NCBI GenBank assembly: GCA_037176845.1
Contig: JAYKXP010000036.1
Span: 310,001-374,000, forward strand
Direction: 5' to 3'
Source of the DNA: Paramarasmius palmivorus
Lineage: Eukaryota > Basidiomycota > Agaricomycetes > Agaricales > Marasmiaceae
DNA: 64,000 nucleotides
Shown here: positions 1-11,900 of the stretch, piece after piece
How the letters are laid out: every line of letters starts with the position of its first letter
Position numbering within the stretch: the stretch's first letter is position 1
The notes under the pieces: model-generated
Database searches by the model: none
Told to the model about the DNA's origin: nothing
Seen by the model: only the letters and a program-made list of their open reading frames with translations
Translations under genes and position numbers: made by a program

Positions 1-2270
1 AGGAAAAGGACGAAGGCCACCACCACCATAAGCATAAGCATAGGCACAAGAAGCTCATGCATCACGCCGGTGTGCAAACGGAAGCGTCGACGAGCTCGCC
101 TTCGTCTAGTCCTGTGTCGCTTAACTTGGCAGCAGGTTCGGCGGCGCCAACACTAGCCTTCGTTCCTGCAACACCGACATTCCCGCCTCCCCGACCGACA
201 ACTCCACCAAATCAACGCGCGACCTCTCCCATGTTAACGCCTTCTGGCCTCGAGTCACGATCTCATCCCAGTACACCTGGAGGTAGTGGTAGTGGCTTTA
301 GCGTTTCAAGTAGTGGAGGCGGAAAGGGAAGAAAGAACAGAGCAGGAAGTGTCAGCATCATGCAGCGAGCAACAACCGCGCTTGAAGCAGCGGGACTTGT
401 GCGGAAGAAGTCCAGCGAGGCGGTCAAAGAGGAGAAAGATAAGGAACGTGAGAGGGAGAGGGAGAAGTCGAAGGAAGTCGAAAGAGAGAAAGATAGGGAG
501 AAAGAAAGGGAGAAGGACAGGAAGGGAGAAGAATCAGCGCAACCACCACGCTCTTCGCACGGAAGTTCATCTTCCGGCGGCAACAAGCTCACCAAAACTC
601 CGCCGCTGAGAGCATCTAAAGGCACGACGACGCCACCTCCCTTGGAGCATCCGCCAGCTAATGCTCAGCATACCATGTCACCATGGATCCTTGCAGAATC
701 AAATGATTCGTTAGTGCATAGCGTCCACTCACAACCTCAACCGCCAACTCGTGCACCTCACTACGTGAAGCATACAGCGCCAACACCCGCCAATTCGCCT
801 GGAGGAGAAGGAGACCAACTGTTCACTTCCATGTCGCAACCCAATCTCAGCGGCAATAATAAGGGATCAACTGGTTCAGGAAGCTCAGGAGGCAGGAACA
901 GAGCTAATCTGCTGTCGGCGTTCCGAACATGGTTCCATGAAGAACGCAAGGGGAAGAGGAAGGACAGCGTGAGCAACGGTGGCTCGTCCCTATCTTTCGG
1001 CAAGAAAGTCGGCCGTGCTGGTACCAATATGGACAATGGCAATTCCGACGCTACATCTAAACGGCGGATGAGCGGATCACGCACTGGTGTTCGTGGTACA
1101 GGGACTGCTAGACGTGCACATCGACCTTCGGTTTCATCGCGGAGATCTAGTAGTGTGAACTCAAGAAGGTCTTCGATAACTTCTGTACAGATGGTTATTT
1201 TGTCAGAATCACCTTCTGTACCTCGAAGATCCTTTGGGAACCAAACACCGAATTCTGACAAGGGCGACTTCTCATCGAGACCTTCGAGTATACGGAGTAT
1301 CTCGATGCAGCCTAGGCACAGAAAGAGTCCATCTGCCAGTTCAACAGGTTCTTTGACACGGTCACGCTCTCTCAACAGGGCAGCTTCGCCTATGAGATAT
1401 CATAGACGAGGCGGTTCTGGCTCTTCATCAACAACCCGAGTCATCAGGCAAGGTCCAAAACTGCAGCACGGACGATCCAATTCGACGGCATCCTCTGTGC
1501 ACCACTCGCCCGCGTCATCAAGACCGACGTCATTCATCGAGTACTCTGACTATGAAGGTCCACAGCGAACGGCATCTCCATACAGGTCGAGACGATCATC
1601 TGATGATATGGGCACACCACGTAAATCTAGTAGGGATGCTGCGGCGACGTTTATAGCCCACAAACGGCAAGGTCCATTTGCTAGTCCATTGAGTGGGTAC
1701 AGCTCTCTTGGCAAGTCCAGCTGGAAGAAGTCATGGGGTCTTGAACCTCCAGGGTGGCAAACACGGACGGCACATCTACCTGTTGAGGTGTTGGCCGTTT
1801 CTCCCGCGGAAGGCACATCAATACGAGACGTATTTTCAGGGAGGCAGAGTTTGAACTTGGGTGACGAGAGTGATTGGGTAGATGAAGATGACGATGATAT
1901 GCCATATGCTGGTGGACTAGGGCAAATGACCCTGGCTCTCTCTGCTTCGGCAAAGAGTGGATCCAAGTCCATCGGGAAAATTGGGAATCCATTCGAATCT
2001 GCAAATATGACATTGGGTGCACCACCTAGTAATAGAGGAAGCCGGGCGAGCAACAACAAACGTGCTGGGAAGGATAGCAGTTCTGGCAGCACGTCGATGA
2101 GGCAGAAGTCTAGCAACTCGCCAGCGGACCGAGCTTCACCTGTTCCCGGAGATGGATACGAGCCTGAGATAAGAGGGGGAGGAAGGCGGAATCTCCCTGC
2201 AGGACGTTCGGGAACAGCATTCAAGCAACCTATCCAGGAGGAGGACGAGGACGAGGAAGAGGAAGAGTAG
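1..2270 (+). CDS. Ser/Arg-rich disordered protein, 3' part of a larger gene
   Basis: The frame is open from the first bases of the window, so the true start lies upstream; the visible part is at least 737 residues plus a His/Lys-rich lead-in. It is almost wholly low complexity: Pro/Ser/Thr-rich stretches, a charged Lys/Glu/Arg block encoded at about 430-530, many RRxS and SRRSS type sites that look like basic-kinase targets, and a run of Glu/Asp at the C-terminus. Better ordered pieces are a segment around NLLSAFRTWFHEERKGK (about 905-955) and a WKKSWGLEPPGW to DESDWVDEDDD segment (about 1720-1890). I recognise no catalytic domain in the visible part. It could be the regulatory tail of a fungal signalling protein such as a kinase or scaffold, but that is inference. 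It ends with a TAG stop at 2268-2270. Confidence 0.7.
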   Translation, partial: EKDEGHHHHKHKHRHKKLMHHAGVQTEASTSSPSSSPVSLNLAAGSAAPTLAFVPATPTFPPPRPTTPPNQRATSPMLTPSGLESRSHPSTPGGSGSGFSVSSSGGGKGRKNRAGSVSIMQRATTALEAAGLVRKKSSEAVKEEKDKEREREREKSKEVEREKDREKEREKDRKGEESAQPPRSSHGSSSSGGNKLTKTPPLRASKGTTTPPPLEHPPANAQHTMSPWILAESNDSLVHSVHSQPQPPTRAPHYVKHTAPTPANSPGGEGDQLFTSMSQPNLSGNNKGSTGSGSSGGRNRANLLSAFRTWFHEERKGKRKDSVSNGGSSLSFGKKVGRAGTNMDNGNSDATSKRRMSGSRTGVRGTGTARRAHRPSVSSRRSSSVNSRRSSITSVQMVILSESPSVPRRSFGNQTPNSDKGDFSSRPSSIRSISMQPRHRKSPSASSTGSLTRSRSLNRAASPMRYHRRGGSGSSSTTRVIRQGPKLQHGRSNSTASSVHHSPASSRPTSFIEYSDYEGPQRTASPYRSRRSSDDMGTPRKSSRDAAATFIAHKRQGPFASPLSGYSSLGKSSWKKSWGLEPPGWQTRTAHLPVEVLAVSPAEGTSIRDVFSGRQSLNLGDESDWVDEDDDDMPYAGGLGQMTLALSASAKSGSKSIGKIGNPFESANMTLGAPPSNRGSRASNNKRAGKDSSSGSTSMRQKSSNSPADRASPVPGDGYEPEIRGGGRRNLPAGRSGTAFKQPIQEEDEDEEEEE

Positions 2271-2698
2271 GAGCGATAAATGAACGAACTGAGCATCCCC
2301 TTCTATGATGACCTTACATTCTACAGCGACATTCCTTCCATTCATGACTACTTGCCGAATATTTATCTGCGACTGGCGCACTGTTGTGGTAGTTTTTTTA
2401 GTTGTAGTATATTCACCTTCGATGTTTCTGCTCTTTTTCATTATGTTATGGACATGGGCTCTGCTCCCAGGAGTAGCATTAGTATAGGTAGCTAGTATAT
2501 CGCTTTCTATAGATTGATACCCTTGAGGCTTGTTTTCTCTACTGACGTCATTGAAACGCCTCCCGAAATAGAACGGGAGAACGACCTGCGGATAGACCTC
2601 CACTTTTTGCGTCATTCAATTCACAGAGGGGTTGACCAGCCTGTATAAAAGAGCGCTGAAATTGTAGAGAACGGAACATAAAGCAAATCACTAGCAAC
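2271..2698 (+). promoter_or_regulatory. Intergenic region with TATA box for the 2.7-kb gene
   Basis: This non-coding stretch carries the 3' flank of the Ser-rich gene and the promoter of the next gene. A TATAAAA box lies at 2644-2650, 49 nt from its end to the ATG at 2699, a normal fungal distance. Nothing else is evident. Confidence 0.6.
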
Positions 2699-3232
2699 AT
2701 GTCCCCATCTTCAGACCCAGTTCATCCTTCTGCTGTCGGCTCAGCCACTGAACAAGACAGCATCAACAACTCTGGTAGTGGTGCCGATAACCAAGCATAC
2801 CCGCCTCAGCGACACGCTGGAGCAACTGGCTTTGGCCCAAATTATCACCCAGGTCCAGTGCGTACCTCGCAACATTCCATTCCCCGGACCAAGCTAAAAA
2901 GTTTCTTTACCCCACAGACCTTCGGTGACAAGATGACTGGCATCAAAGAACAAGTGAAAGGCACGGTGACGCGAAATACGGAGCTCACGCAGCAAGGGAA
3001 AGACCGAAGAACAGGAGAGCTCAAGCGTCGAGAAGCAGAGGAAGATGTAAGCGTTGAGCATTGTTATCCGTGTCCTCACAAATTGACCTCCAAGCAGGAT
3101 AAATCCGATCCATTTGCTACCCCTGAAGAGAAAGAACAGAAGCACAAAGCTGCTACTGTAGCTCCTGAAGGTAGCGATGAAGCCGAGCAACAGAGAACTG
3201 GCGAGGCTAGCCATAATGTAAAGCACATTTAA
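2699..3232 (+). CDS. Small hydrophilic CsbD/Hmp1-like protein
   Basis: The frame is open through the whole span (177 codons), but two in-frame introns are likely: 2858-2917 (GTGCGT...CACAG, 60 nt) and 3047-3097 (GTAAGC...GCAG, 51 nt). Splicing both gives about 140 residues. The core reads FGDKMTGIKEQVKGTVT and then a TELTQQGKDRRTGE stretch, resembling the KGxVKExxGxxTGxxxLxxxGK pattern of CsbD-like stress proteins and the fungal Hmp1 family. The N-terminus is Ser/Gly/Asn-rich and the C-terminus Glu/Lys-rich; there is no signal peptide or membrane segment. A TATA box 49 nt upstream supports this start. A stress or DNA-binding role is family-based and tentative. Confidence 0.6.
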   Translation: MSPSSDPVHPSAVGSATEQDSINNSGSGADNQAYPPQRHAGATGFGPNYHPGPVRTSQHSIPRTKLKSFFTPQTFGDKMTGIKEQVKGTVTRNTELTQQGKDRRTGELKRREAEEDVSVEHCYPCPHKLTSKQDKSDPFATPEEKEQKHKAATVAPEGSDEAEQQRTGEASHNVKHI

Positions 3233-3443
3233 TGACGACTGAGTAACGAACGAGTAATAACGTTGAAGATTGTACCATACCTAGTTCCTGTAGTACTAGT
3301 AATTGGAGAACAGTGAGCGACGAAACTTCGCTTGACGCGCAAATCTGCCGGAGATTGCCGTGATTCCCCTTGACCCCGACCACCGCTAACAACGTTGACC
3401 AGAATATCTTGTTTCCTTACCGTCACCACACTTTGCTAACGAA

Positions 3444-4302
<859 letters not shown>

Positions 4303-4782
4303 AGAAAGGAGTTATACAGTCTCTCTTCAGTATTGGGTGGACGTCTTGCCAGTATCTGGAAATGGAACGATTCGTATGTAGTGTACCACCAGTAAATATA
4401 CGTGAACCCTTTTGGTATTTCACCTTGGCGGAGCAAGACTAGGGCGGCTGTACAGCTGTACCAAAAGCTGTTGAACCTGTGCCTTTACACTCTTTCTTCC
4501 TGACCAGCTGCTTCTCCCCCGCAAACCCACTCAATCCAAGGCTATCCGACGCGCGCTTTGACGATATTTCAGTCATTTCACTATTCAACCTGCTATGGGC
4601 GGTGTGTTATCGAAGCACAATCAGCGTTTCTCGTGGGAAAGGGATATCTAGCAGGATAGGTTTAAAAGGGTAGCAGCAACGGGCTTTTCAGAGCGCTCAT
4701 CAACGCGCAGCAAGAGTTGTCGTCTCCAGCGTCGACGTGTCCTTGATTCTGATCTTTTTCAACCTTCTTGTCTCGAACCATC

Positions 4783-5664
4783 ATGTCTGACCAACTCGTA
4801 CGTCTTTATTTTTTTTCATTTTGAGCCAAAAAAGACGTGCTTAATCTCATTTTCTGTTCGATTTCTAGTCTGATGGTACGTACTGCAACCACTTGGCTGC
4901 GTAAAGATGTTCACGGTCTCACCGAACCCTCGGAAAAACAGAACAAATTAACGGTACGCAGCTCCCTTCATCCGCAGTCCGTATCTCTCACGATCAGTTT
5001 GGGGCTCAGAATTCAAGGAAGCCTTCGCTTTATTCGATAAAGGTAAACATTCGCGAAACATTCATCCGAATTAACAACATCCTCAAATCGCATCCTACCA
5101 GACGGCGATGGCACCATCACCACTGCCGAGTTGGGCACCGTGATGCGCTCATTAGGACAAAATCCCAGTGAAAGCGAGCTACAAGATATGATCAACGAAG
5201 TCGATGCCGATGGTGATGGAACGATCGACTTTCCAGAGTTTTTGTCGATGATGGCGACGAAGATCCATCAGGCGGATAGTGAAGAGGAAATTAGGCAGGC
5301 GTTCAAGGTGTTTGATAAGGATGGAAATGGGACGATTAGTGCGCAAGAGCTGAGGACAGTGATGGAGAGTCTAGGTACGTGCCTTGGACTGTTCCAGCTT
5401 CCCATCTTGAATCGTTGCTGATCCTGCTGTAAATCTAGGCGAAAGACTCAGTGATAAGGAAATCGATGCGATGATCAAGGAAGCCGATGTCGATGGCGAT
5501 GGCACTATTAGTTACAGTGGTGCGTATTGTCAACGTCCCCTTACTTCTCATCACGAGATACTGACTCGCTGTGATTGTAGAATTCGTTAGGGTAAGCTAC
5601 TATAGTTCTGGGGGTCATCTCATTCAATGCTGATGTTATTTTGCCGCAGATGATGCTTGGATAA
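4783..5664 (+). CDS. Calmodulin paralogue, tandem duplicate
   Basis: Eight exons: 4783-4797, 4869-4875, 4942-4953, 5010-5042, 5102-5374, 5439-5519, 5581-5591 and 5650-5664. They sum to 447 nt, or 148 residues. Every exon but the last has exactly the same length as in the neighbouring calmodulin, including the 7- and 12-nt microexons, so this is a gene-level tandem duplication. The four EF loops are intact ([48 protein letters not shown]). Differences cluster in the central linker ([17 protein letters not shown]), in the third and fourth loops, at position 115 (GERLSDKE, Arg for Lys) and at the C-terminus (MMLG, one residue short). It should bind calcium but may differ in targets or lack Lys115 methylation; that is inference. 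Confidence 0.93.
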
Positions 5665-5920
5665 TCAGAAAACAGCTACGAATACGATACCTATTTACTT
5701 CAGAATTTCTTTGTATCTCTCCCTGTCTAGTAATGTAACTTTCCCCTTGCTCCCCGACTACATATTCAAGCTGAAGTCCGGGCTTCCCGGGCTTGTACTA
5801 GAACAGTAAAGTGCACAAATTCAAGTAGACTGACATCATGAAGGGCTCATAAGGCCCCGCATTGCTGTGGCCACTGCGGAGTACATCCCCGCAGCAACGT
5901 CATTGCCTGCGCCTTCGCCT

Positions 5921-5927
5921 TATAAAG
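5921..5927 (+). promoter_or_regulatory. TATA box of the 5.97-kb gene
   Basis: TATAAAG lies 39 nt before the ATG at 5966. It argues against the longer frame that opens at 5867, whose start would sit upstream of the TATA box. Confidence 0.6.
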
Positions 5928-5965
5928 GCGCTATTCTACTATCTTCATCTCCCATAACAAACGAA

Positions 5966-6353
5966 ATGTCCAACCTCGTCAACAAGATTAAAGAAAAGGT
6001 CTCTCACAACAACTCTGGCTCTGGCCAGAACAACACCAATCCCGAGCCCACCTATTCTATCCAACCTCATCCTAACGTGAGTATGGCGGCGTTACAATTG
6101 ATCGTCTTGATTACTTATCACTGTCTAAGAAGCCAAACGACCCAACAGAGAACACCCAGTTCAGTGACGGGAAGGCAGGGGTTTTCAATGCTCGAGGAGG
6201 TCCTTATGTTCCCAGCCAGGAGATTCGGAATAACATGGAACAACCATTGGTAGGTTCACATTACCGAAAGTGGGTTGATCTGAACTGACTGTCCAACAAC
6301 AGGGCCGAGAAGAGCTTAGAGCCAGACAGGCCGAGCTGAACAGACGATCTTGA
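5966..6353 (+). CDS. Small hydrophilic protein of unknown function
   Basis: Three exons fit: 5966-6076, then about 6130 (or 6133)-6249, then 6303-6353, joined by GT-AG introns in matching phase, giving about 92-93 residues. The N-terminus (MSNLVNKIKEKVSHNN) is a short amphipathic Lys-rich helix. It is followed by an Asn/Ser/Pro-rich linker and a segment with FSDGKAGVFNARGGPYVPSQE, then a charged C-terminal helix (REELRARQAELNRRS). It has no signal peptide, Cys or membrane segment. I do not recognise the family; the Gly/Pro-bearing middle looks conserved in kind. The acceptor of intron 1 is ambiguous by one codon. Confidence 0.65.
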
Positions 6354-6444
6354 GCCACTGATGCTTAACGACTTCACGACCTGTATTCACTATAACATAA
6401 TCGGCTTGTATTATATACAGTTAATCTGACACCGTAAACCAATT

Positions 6445-9400
6445 TCATTGAAACTCATCCTCACCGAAACCCCCATCTTCCAGAGAGTCCGGAAGCTTAC
6501 CACCACACCCTCTGTCCCTTGCGGCTTCGGCATCGCTGTCAACTTCGATGACAATTTTGCCACCTCCGACCACTTGATCAAAGTCAATGACACACAAGCT
6601 CCTGCTCGGTTCACCATCGATGATAATGCTCTTTACGAAGAGTCGACTACCAGCAGGTGGTGTCATGTTCAACGTTGCCTTGTCAAAGTTCTTCACTGTA
6701 AACTCGGTAGAGGTGCCGAGTAGATTGTTTACAATCGTGAAGGATGATAGAAATGGTGAACCTATAAGTAGCTGCTTCGATGCAGGGACTGGGTAAAGAC
6801 CCAGTAAATGAAATGTTAGGAGCGCGGCCATGGCTCCAGAATCATCGTTTCCGGGAATCCTACACGCCAATTCAAGTCAGACCTACATTTCGCAAATTCG
6901 CAGTATTCAGTGGCGGAGAAGTCTTACCCTCCAATCTTAGTGTTGAAGTTCTTGTAAACAATCTGTCGAACACGCGTTGCTGTCAAGTCGGGTCGACCTG
7001 CGTAATGGTAAATCCACGGAATTGCGAACGAGGGTTCGTTCCCCGCTTGGAAGTATCCTTTGGAGAAATAATGGTCTCTAAAAGTAACATCCATGAATGA
7101 GATTTCTTATCACTCCGGGGAATGCACTTACACCCGATTGACGAATGTATCGTTTCCTCCCATGAGCTTGACAAGTGTCGCTACCGAATGGGGAGCAAAG
7201 AAGCTCATTTCCCAAGAAGATGCTAAAAGGGTTTGGTGAAGCAATGTTATACAAAGGAACATGTCTAGCTCACATTCATAAAATCCAACATTATTATCCG
7301 ATCCTCTGGCGCAGGAATGTCCGACGGGGTCTACAGGAGAACATGCATCTGGAGGGCTGAATGCAAAGGTACCATTCTAAGATGACTATCAGCACAATAA
7401 ACCCCGTCAATTCGAACGTAAAATACGTACCGGATAACGCCTCTGTGCAAAACCATTAAATCCATCGCTTGACACATTGGGATCCCACATGTTCACAAAA
7501 TTCATTGAGCGATTAGTGTACGTCTCTATATCGGACCGAGGCTTGTCCAATGCAATGCCTGCTTGTCGGACGGCAAAGTCACCCAAAGCATACTGTTCAT
7601 CGATTCGGTTCAACAGATGCTACGAGTTGAACAGGCGAAACCAGCTCACTTCGTATGCCCGCGATGCTTCCCTTGTGGCCAAACCCGTACTTCCGGAGGG
7701 ATCAACCCAATTCGTGGGGATATATCCAAAGGTCTTCCAAGCAGTGTTTTGTCTTCCAACTTCACACTCGATGTCAGTGTCATTCTAAATTTATCAGCAG
7801 GAATATCCTTGTACCTCTATACCAGTCCGGAGGCTGATGTCAAGTCAATCAAGTGCGCGTTACCGCTGAAAGCCGATAGACAACTTACAGTGTTTTCAGC
7901 CGTGTCGACTAATGCTTGGTAAAGATGGTCTGTAGGGACACCTAGCTCTTGCGCTCTGGTGCCATACTTGACGGCAAAGTCGCCTAGAATGGGCATTCCA
8001 TCGCTCCCACCTTGGACGTAACCTCTGCAACTTCTTGAGACGAGGCGGTAGCAATAAACTACCATCTAATGCTTACGCTTTGGTATTCGCCCTACATTCT
8101 GGGATGTACCCTGGATTCCTGTGAGGCTCTTCCTATTCTCATGCAAGGGTATCAGAAACTCGTACCAGTGTGTCTCCAGCCATCAACGTAAGCATTTACT
8201 ATTTCGGCCCATTCTCGAGGGGAAGTCAAAGATAGCCAAGGGTGTACGGTTCGGAAGGTGTCCCAAGAGCTGTGAAGAACTCGATAAGCACCTTTTTGGA
8301 GATGGGCGCATGGCAGAACGAACCAGAACAGGGCATCGTAAAATGGGTAAGGGGAGTCCCAGTACGGGTTCTCGCCGGTAAGATTTGCAGGTACGAGGGA
8401 CGAACGATAGAGCTATACACCATGATGTTTCTGTCACCACAGCGCCAACAACCAAAGCCAACTCTTACCGAGGAGTACAGTAGCTCAACAACCGTTGAAT
8501 CCTCAACATCTGTGTCAACCTGAACCCGTTGTAACACATCTTCCCATTTTTCCCTAGAAGCATTTTCAACCGCGTCCCAATCCCAATCTGGTATCTCGCT
8601 TTCGGCGTTACTGCAAGCTTGATCGGAGCTGATGAATGAAAGACCAAAGCGTGCAGTGACTACACTCGAGTTGAACGACAATAGCCCTCCGGCTTGAATT
8701 CTTGAGACAGTGGAAGTGAAGGTAAACGTCAATGATGTCACCGAGCTTGATATGTTCAATGTAGTAGGACTAGAGGCGCTGACAGACTGGTACGTTCCAA
8801 ATTTGGCCAGAGGCTGAACTGGAAGTGTTTCGGGCGGCACAAAGTCATAGCAGGCATATATAGTGTAATTGTCTGTGCCATAACTCTGGATAATGCAGCT
8901 CAGGATGACGATGAGATGATTAAGAAGGCGAGCACACCTGTAGGAATGTCCCACTCAACTCGACACGTCCAATTGAGCTTATTGAGATGCTTCCTCCTTC
9001 GAAGGATCTTTGGAGATCATTTGTAAGATCGACCACGACATTGTTCATAGGCGAAGATGCAGGATATGTGAAACGTATCAAGCCCGCTCGTCGAGTAGAA
9101 GTGGTTTCGGTTTTGATGCCATTGACGAAAGTCGTGGTGAAATATCCAGGAGAAGCCGCTGAACTAGTTGTGAGCATACCAGAATTGGTCAGAAGGTTGT
9201 ATGAACGTACCATCAGCTCCGGCAGCTCTAAGCGCTGCACGAGCACTGATTCCGACGGGGCATGATTCGAACGTACAGTTGACCAAAGGGAATAGCGGGA
9301 AGACACCATATCCTCCGTTCGTGTTCCCCCTGTTCCTTCGTCATGAATCAAAGATATTCCGGTAATTGAAGAGTTGTCTGATATGTATCCCGCTTGCCTG

Positions 9401-9700
9401 GGAGCCGTGCTGACGTCGATTCCGACCTGTGCAAAGGTTTAACTTCAAGACAACTGCGGTTGCACATCATCCCCACCTTTGCCATCGCATGAGGAACTGC
9501 GGCTCCTGGGAACAATAAGCTTCATCGTGATGGAAGTTCAAACTACCACCCTTACCTGGAAAGACATTCCCTCCGCTGCCTCCGTTCGCACCAGATGCTG
9601 TTCCAATGAAGAGGTTGACGAAGGAGGTCAAATTCGCAGCTTGTGCAAGCCCGGGGACTGCAACGAAGCCAAGTATCACTGACCCAAATCGTTGTCTCAT
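6445..9700 (-). CDS. Secreted GH92 alpha-mannosidase
   Basis: GH92 enzymes are calcium-dependent exo-acting alpha-mannosidases that trim mannose from N-glycans or mannans. The gene starts at 9700 with a signal peptide (MRQRFGSVILGFVAVPGLAQA) followed by NLFIGTASGANGGSGGNVFPG, the classic GH92 N-terminus. Later exons give the beta-sandwich and the (alpha/alpha)6 part, including a splice-joined SWDTFRTVHPWLSLTSP near 8230-8390. The C-terminal part has IPGNDDSGAMAALLTFHLLG and YPVPASKQLLIGSPF near 6740-6860, which carry the paired Asp residues expected of the catalytic base. Many introns interrupt it; I did not resolve all boundaries, but every long exon has a GH92 match and I saw no disabling stop. 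It is divergent from the WASP gene over about 650 bp. Confidence 0.88.
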
Positions 9701-10302
9701 AGGAGCGTAACGTAGACGAGGGCATCATTGTTGGCACTCCGTTATAAATGGCTTCGTTTCCGTGCCACACACATGCCAGGCACAGCATTTATCAGTGATA
9801 CTGCACGACTATGTTCGAGATCAGCTTCGAGGGTATTGGAAGGGTATCAGGTGGAAGACAAACCATATGCCAGGGAGCTCAAGAGAGCACAGGTCCATGA
9901 AGGTGGTGAGAAACGTGGGTGATAGAGAGCACAAGTACCATAGGATATTTCAGGCTCATGGTTCGCTCGCGTTGCATATCTGTATGGTTGTGCCTATGCA
10001 CACAAGGCCGAGAGTCTGTATGTCTCGTTCATGATTCATCACCAGCGACCTCTGGGATACACAATATGTATTTTATCGAGAGCTTGATCATCTCCGGTGA
10101 GATTCGGACGAATAAATCAGAGAATATACACGTAACATACCAAGGTATAACTTTACTGTAACTGTGCTCGGGACGCAGGCGGGTGATCGTGGTCGAGGTG
10201 CAAGCGCAGCCTTCGCCGAAGCGCCAGTTGCTTATGGTATAATATTCTCACGCCATTCTCTCACTGCGGTCGCCTGCTACAGCTCATTGACTGTGTAATT
10301 CC

Positions 10303-10346
10303 GACTTGGTCCTTTACTTTCCCTGACTTGGTCCTTTACTTTCCCT
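10303..10346 (+). repeat. Perfect 22-bp tandem duplication before the WASP start codon
   Basis: Two identical 22-bp units, 10303-10324 and 10325-10346, each beginning GACTTGGTCC and ending TTTCCCT, abut directly and end 3 nt before the ATG at 10350. The unit is pyrimidine-rich and lies in the 5' UTR or core promoter. Confidence 0.85.
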
Positions 10347-10349
10347 ACT

Positions 10350-11900
10350 ATGCCTTCTCAGTCTACTCTGAGCGCTGAAGACAAGGCAAAAGTCAAATCT
10401 GCGATCCCTGTTTCTCCTGCTACCAACAAGATCTTCTTCGCGACCCTTGCTCGAATCTATTATGCTCATCCCAAGCCAGACGAGTGGTCGTATGCTGGCC
10501 TTCAGGGCGCCCTTGCATTCACCAGGAACAATTCAAACGGTGCTTGTGCATTCAAGCTGGTTGATCTGAGTGGCACGAGGGGAGTCATTTGGGAACATGA
10601 GTTGTACAAGGGGTTCGACTACAACGCAGATAGGGCCTATTTTCATTCATTCGCTGGAGATGTGAGTGATCTTATCAACAGCCTACACTTAGTCAACTAA
10701 CAGCCTTCTTCAGGAATGTATGATTGGGTTTGTGTTTGCAGATGAGTCGGAAGCAAAGGCATTTTGGAAGAAGGTTTGTGCAAAGAAAGATGCAAAGTCT
10801 GGTGCGTAACACGGGAATCTAATTTCATTCTCTCAAGATTAATCACGGATAATACAGGTAAAGCACCTGCAGAAAAGAAGAAGAAGAAGAAATCTACTGC
10901 CAAGGGTGGCAAGATTGACAAGTCGATGATCTCTGGCCCTACAGCCGGATCCTTCGTCCATGTCGCACATATGGGCTACGATTCAGAATCTGGATTCACG
11001 TCTAAAGGTGTCGATCCATCTTGGAAGGCACTTCTAGGACAGCTGGAGAATTCTGGTATTGACAAGGAGATAATTGCGAAAGAAATGGACTTTATCAAGG
11101 ACTTCGTTCGCACTCAGCAATCTGCTCCGCCAGCAAAGGAAGCCAAGAAACCAAAGCCTCCACCACCTCCGTCTCGTAAAGCACATAACCCCAGCAGTAG
11201 CGTCTCATCGACAATCGCACCAGCTGCTCCTCCACCTCCACCACAGAGAGCACCTCCGGCCCCGCAGCCCCCGCCTCCACCAAGACCTAGCTCGCAAGCA
11301 CCACCTGCACCTCCAGCGCCTCCTCCAGCACCCCCTAGGGCTGCTCCAAGCGCGCCAGCGCCACCACCACCACCACCAGCTAGGCCAAATGCTGCGCCTC
11401 CAGCTCCGCCACCACCTCCAGCTAGACCGAGCTCTGCTGCACCACCACCGCCCCCGCCTCCGCCACCACCTCCAATGTCAGCAGGTGCTCCTCCACATCC
11501 GCCTCCACCACCTCCACCACCTCCGACTGCCGGAGGACCACCACCGCCCCCGCCGCCTCCACCACCAGGTGGCAATGCGAACGCACTCAGTACAATGCCA
11601 CCAGCACAACCTGGAAGAGGCGACCTTTTGGCTTCAATCCAAGGAAAAGGCATTCATTCTCTCAAGAAGACTGATCCTAACGCGCCACCACCCACTGGCG
11701 GTCCCAGTGGCGGTAGTTCCAGCAGCAATGGAAACGCAGCAGTGGCAGCAGTAGCAGGTGGTGCCGCAGTCGGGGCGGCAGCTGGTGCGGCTGGTGGTGG
11801 TGATTTGGCTAGCGCGTTAGCGGATGCATTGTTAGCCAGAAACAAGAATATGGGAGACGACAGTGATGAGGAAGAAGATGATGATGATGATTGGGACTAA
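10350..11900 (+). CDS. WASP/Las17 family actin nucleation promoter
   Basis: WASP proteins activate the Arp2/3 complex at endocytic actin patches. Exons 10350-10661, 10714-10801 and 10858-11900 join in frame to 480 residues. Domains in order: an N-terminal WH1/EVH1 domain (residues about 15-130, with IFFATLARIYYAHPKPDEW, VIWEHELYKGF and FVFADESEAKAFWKKV); a basic KKKKKK patch; a CRIB/GBD-like motif ISGPTAGSFVHVAHMGYD with following helices; a long polyproline region (residues about 250-370); one WH2 motif (RGDLLASIQGKGIHSLKK); a connector helix (LASALADALLARNK); and an acidic tail ending DDDDDWD with the penultimate Trp needed for Arp2/3. The CRIB-like motif is absent from yeast Las17. A CRIB-plus-VCA layout suggests Rho/Cdc42 control. 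Confidence 0.93.

Noticed and set aside
761..2296. Minus-strand frames of 204 and 248 codons
   Set aside because: They are shadows of the Ser-rich plus-strand protein and have no motif or promoter.
5867..5965. Upstream in-frame start for the small 5.97-kb gene
   Set aside because: It lies before the TATA box at 5921, so it would not be in the mRNA.
11114..11653. 179-codon Gly-rich frame on the minus strand
   Set aside because: It is the complement of the WASP polyproline region; the plus-strand reading has clear domains and splice sites.
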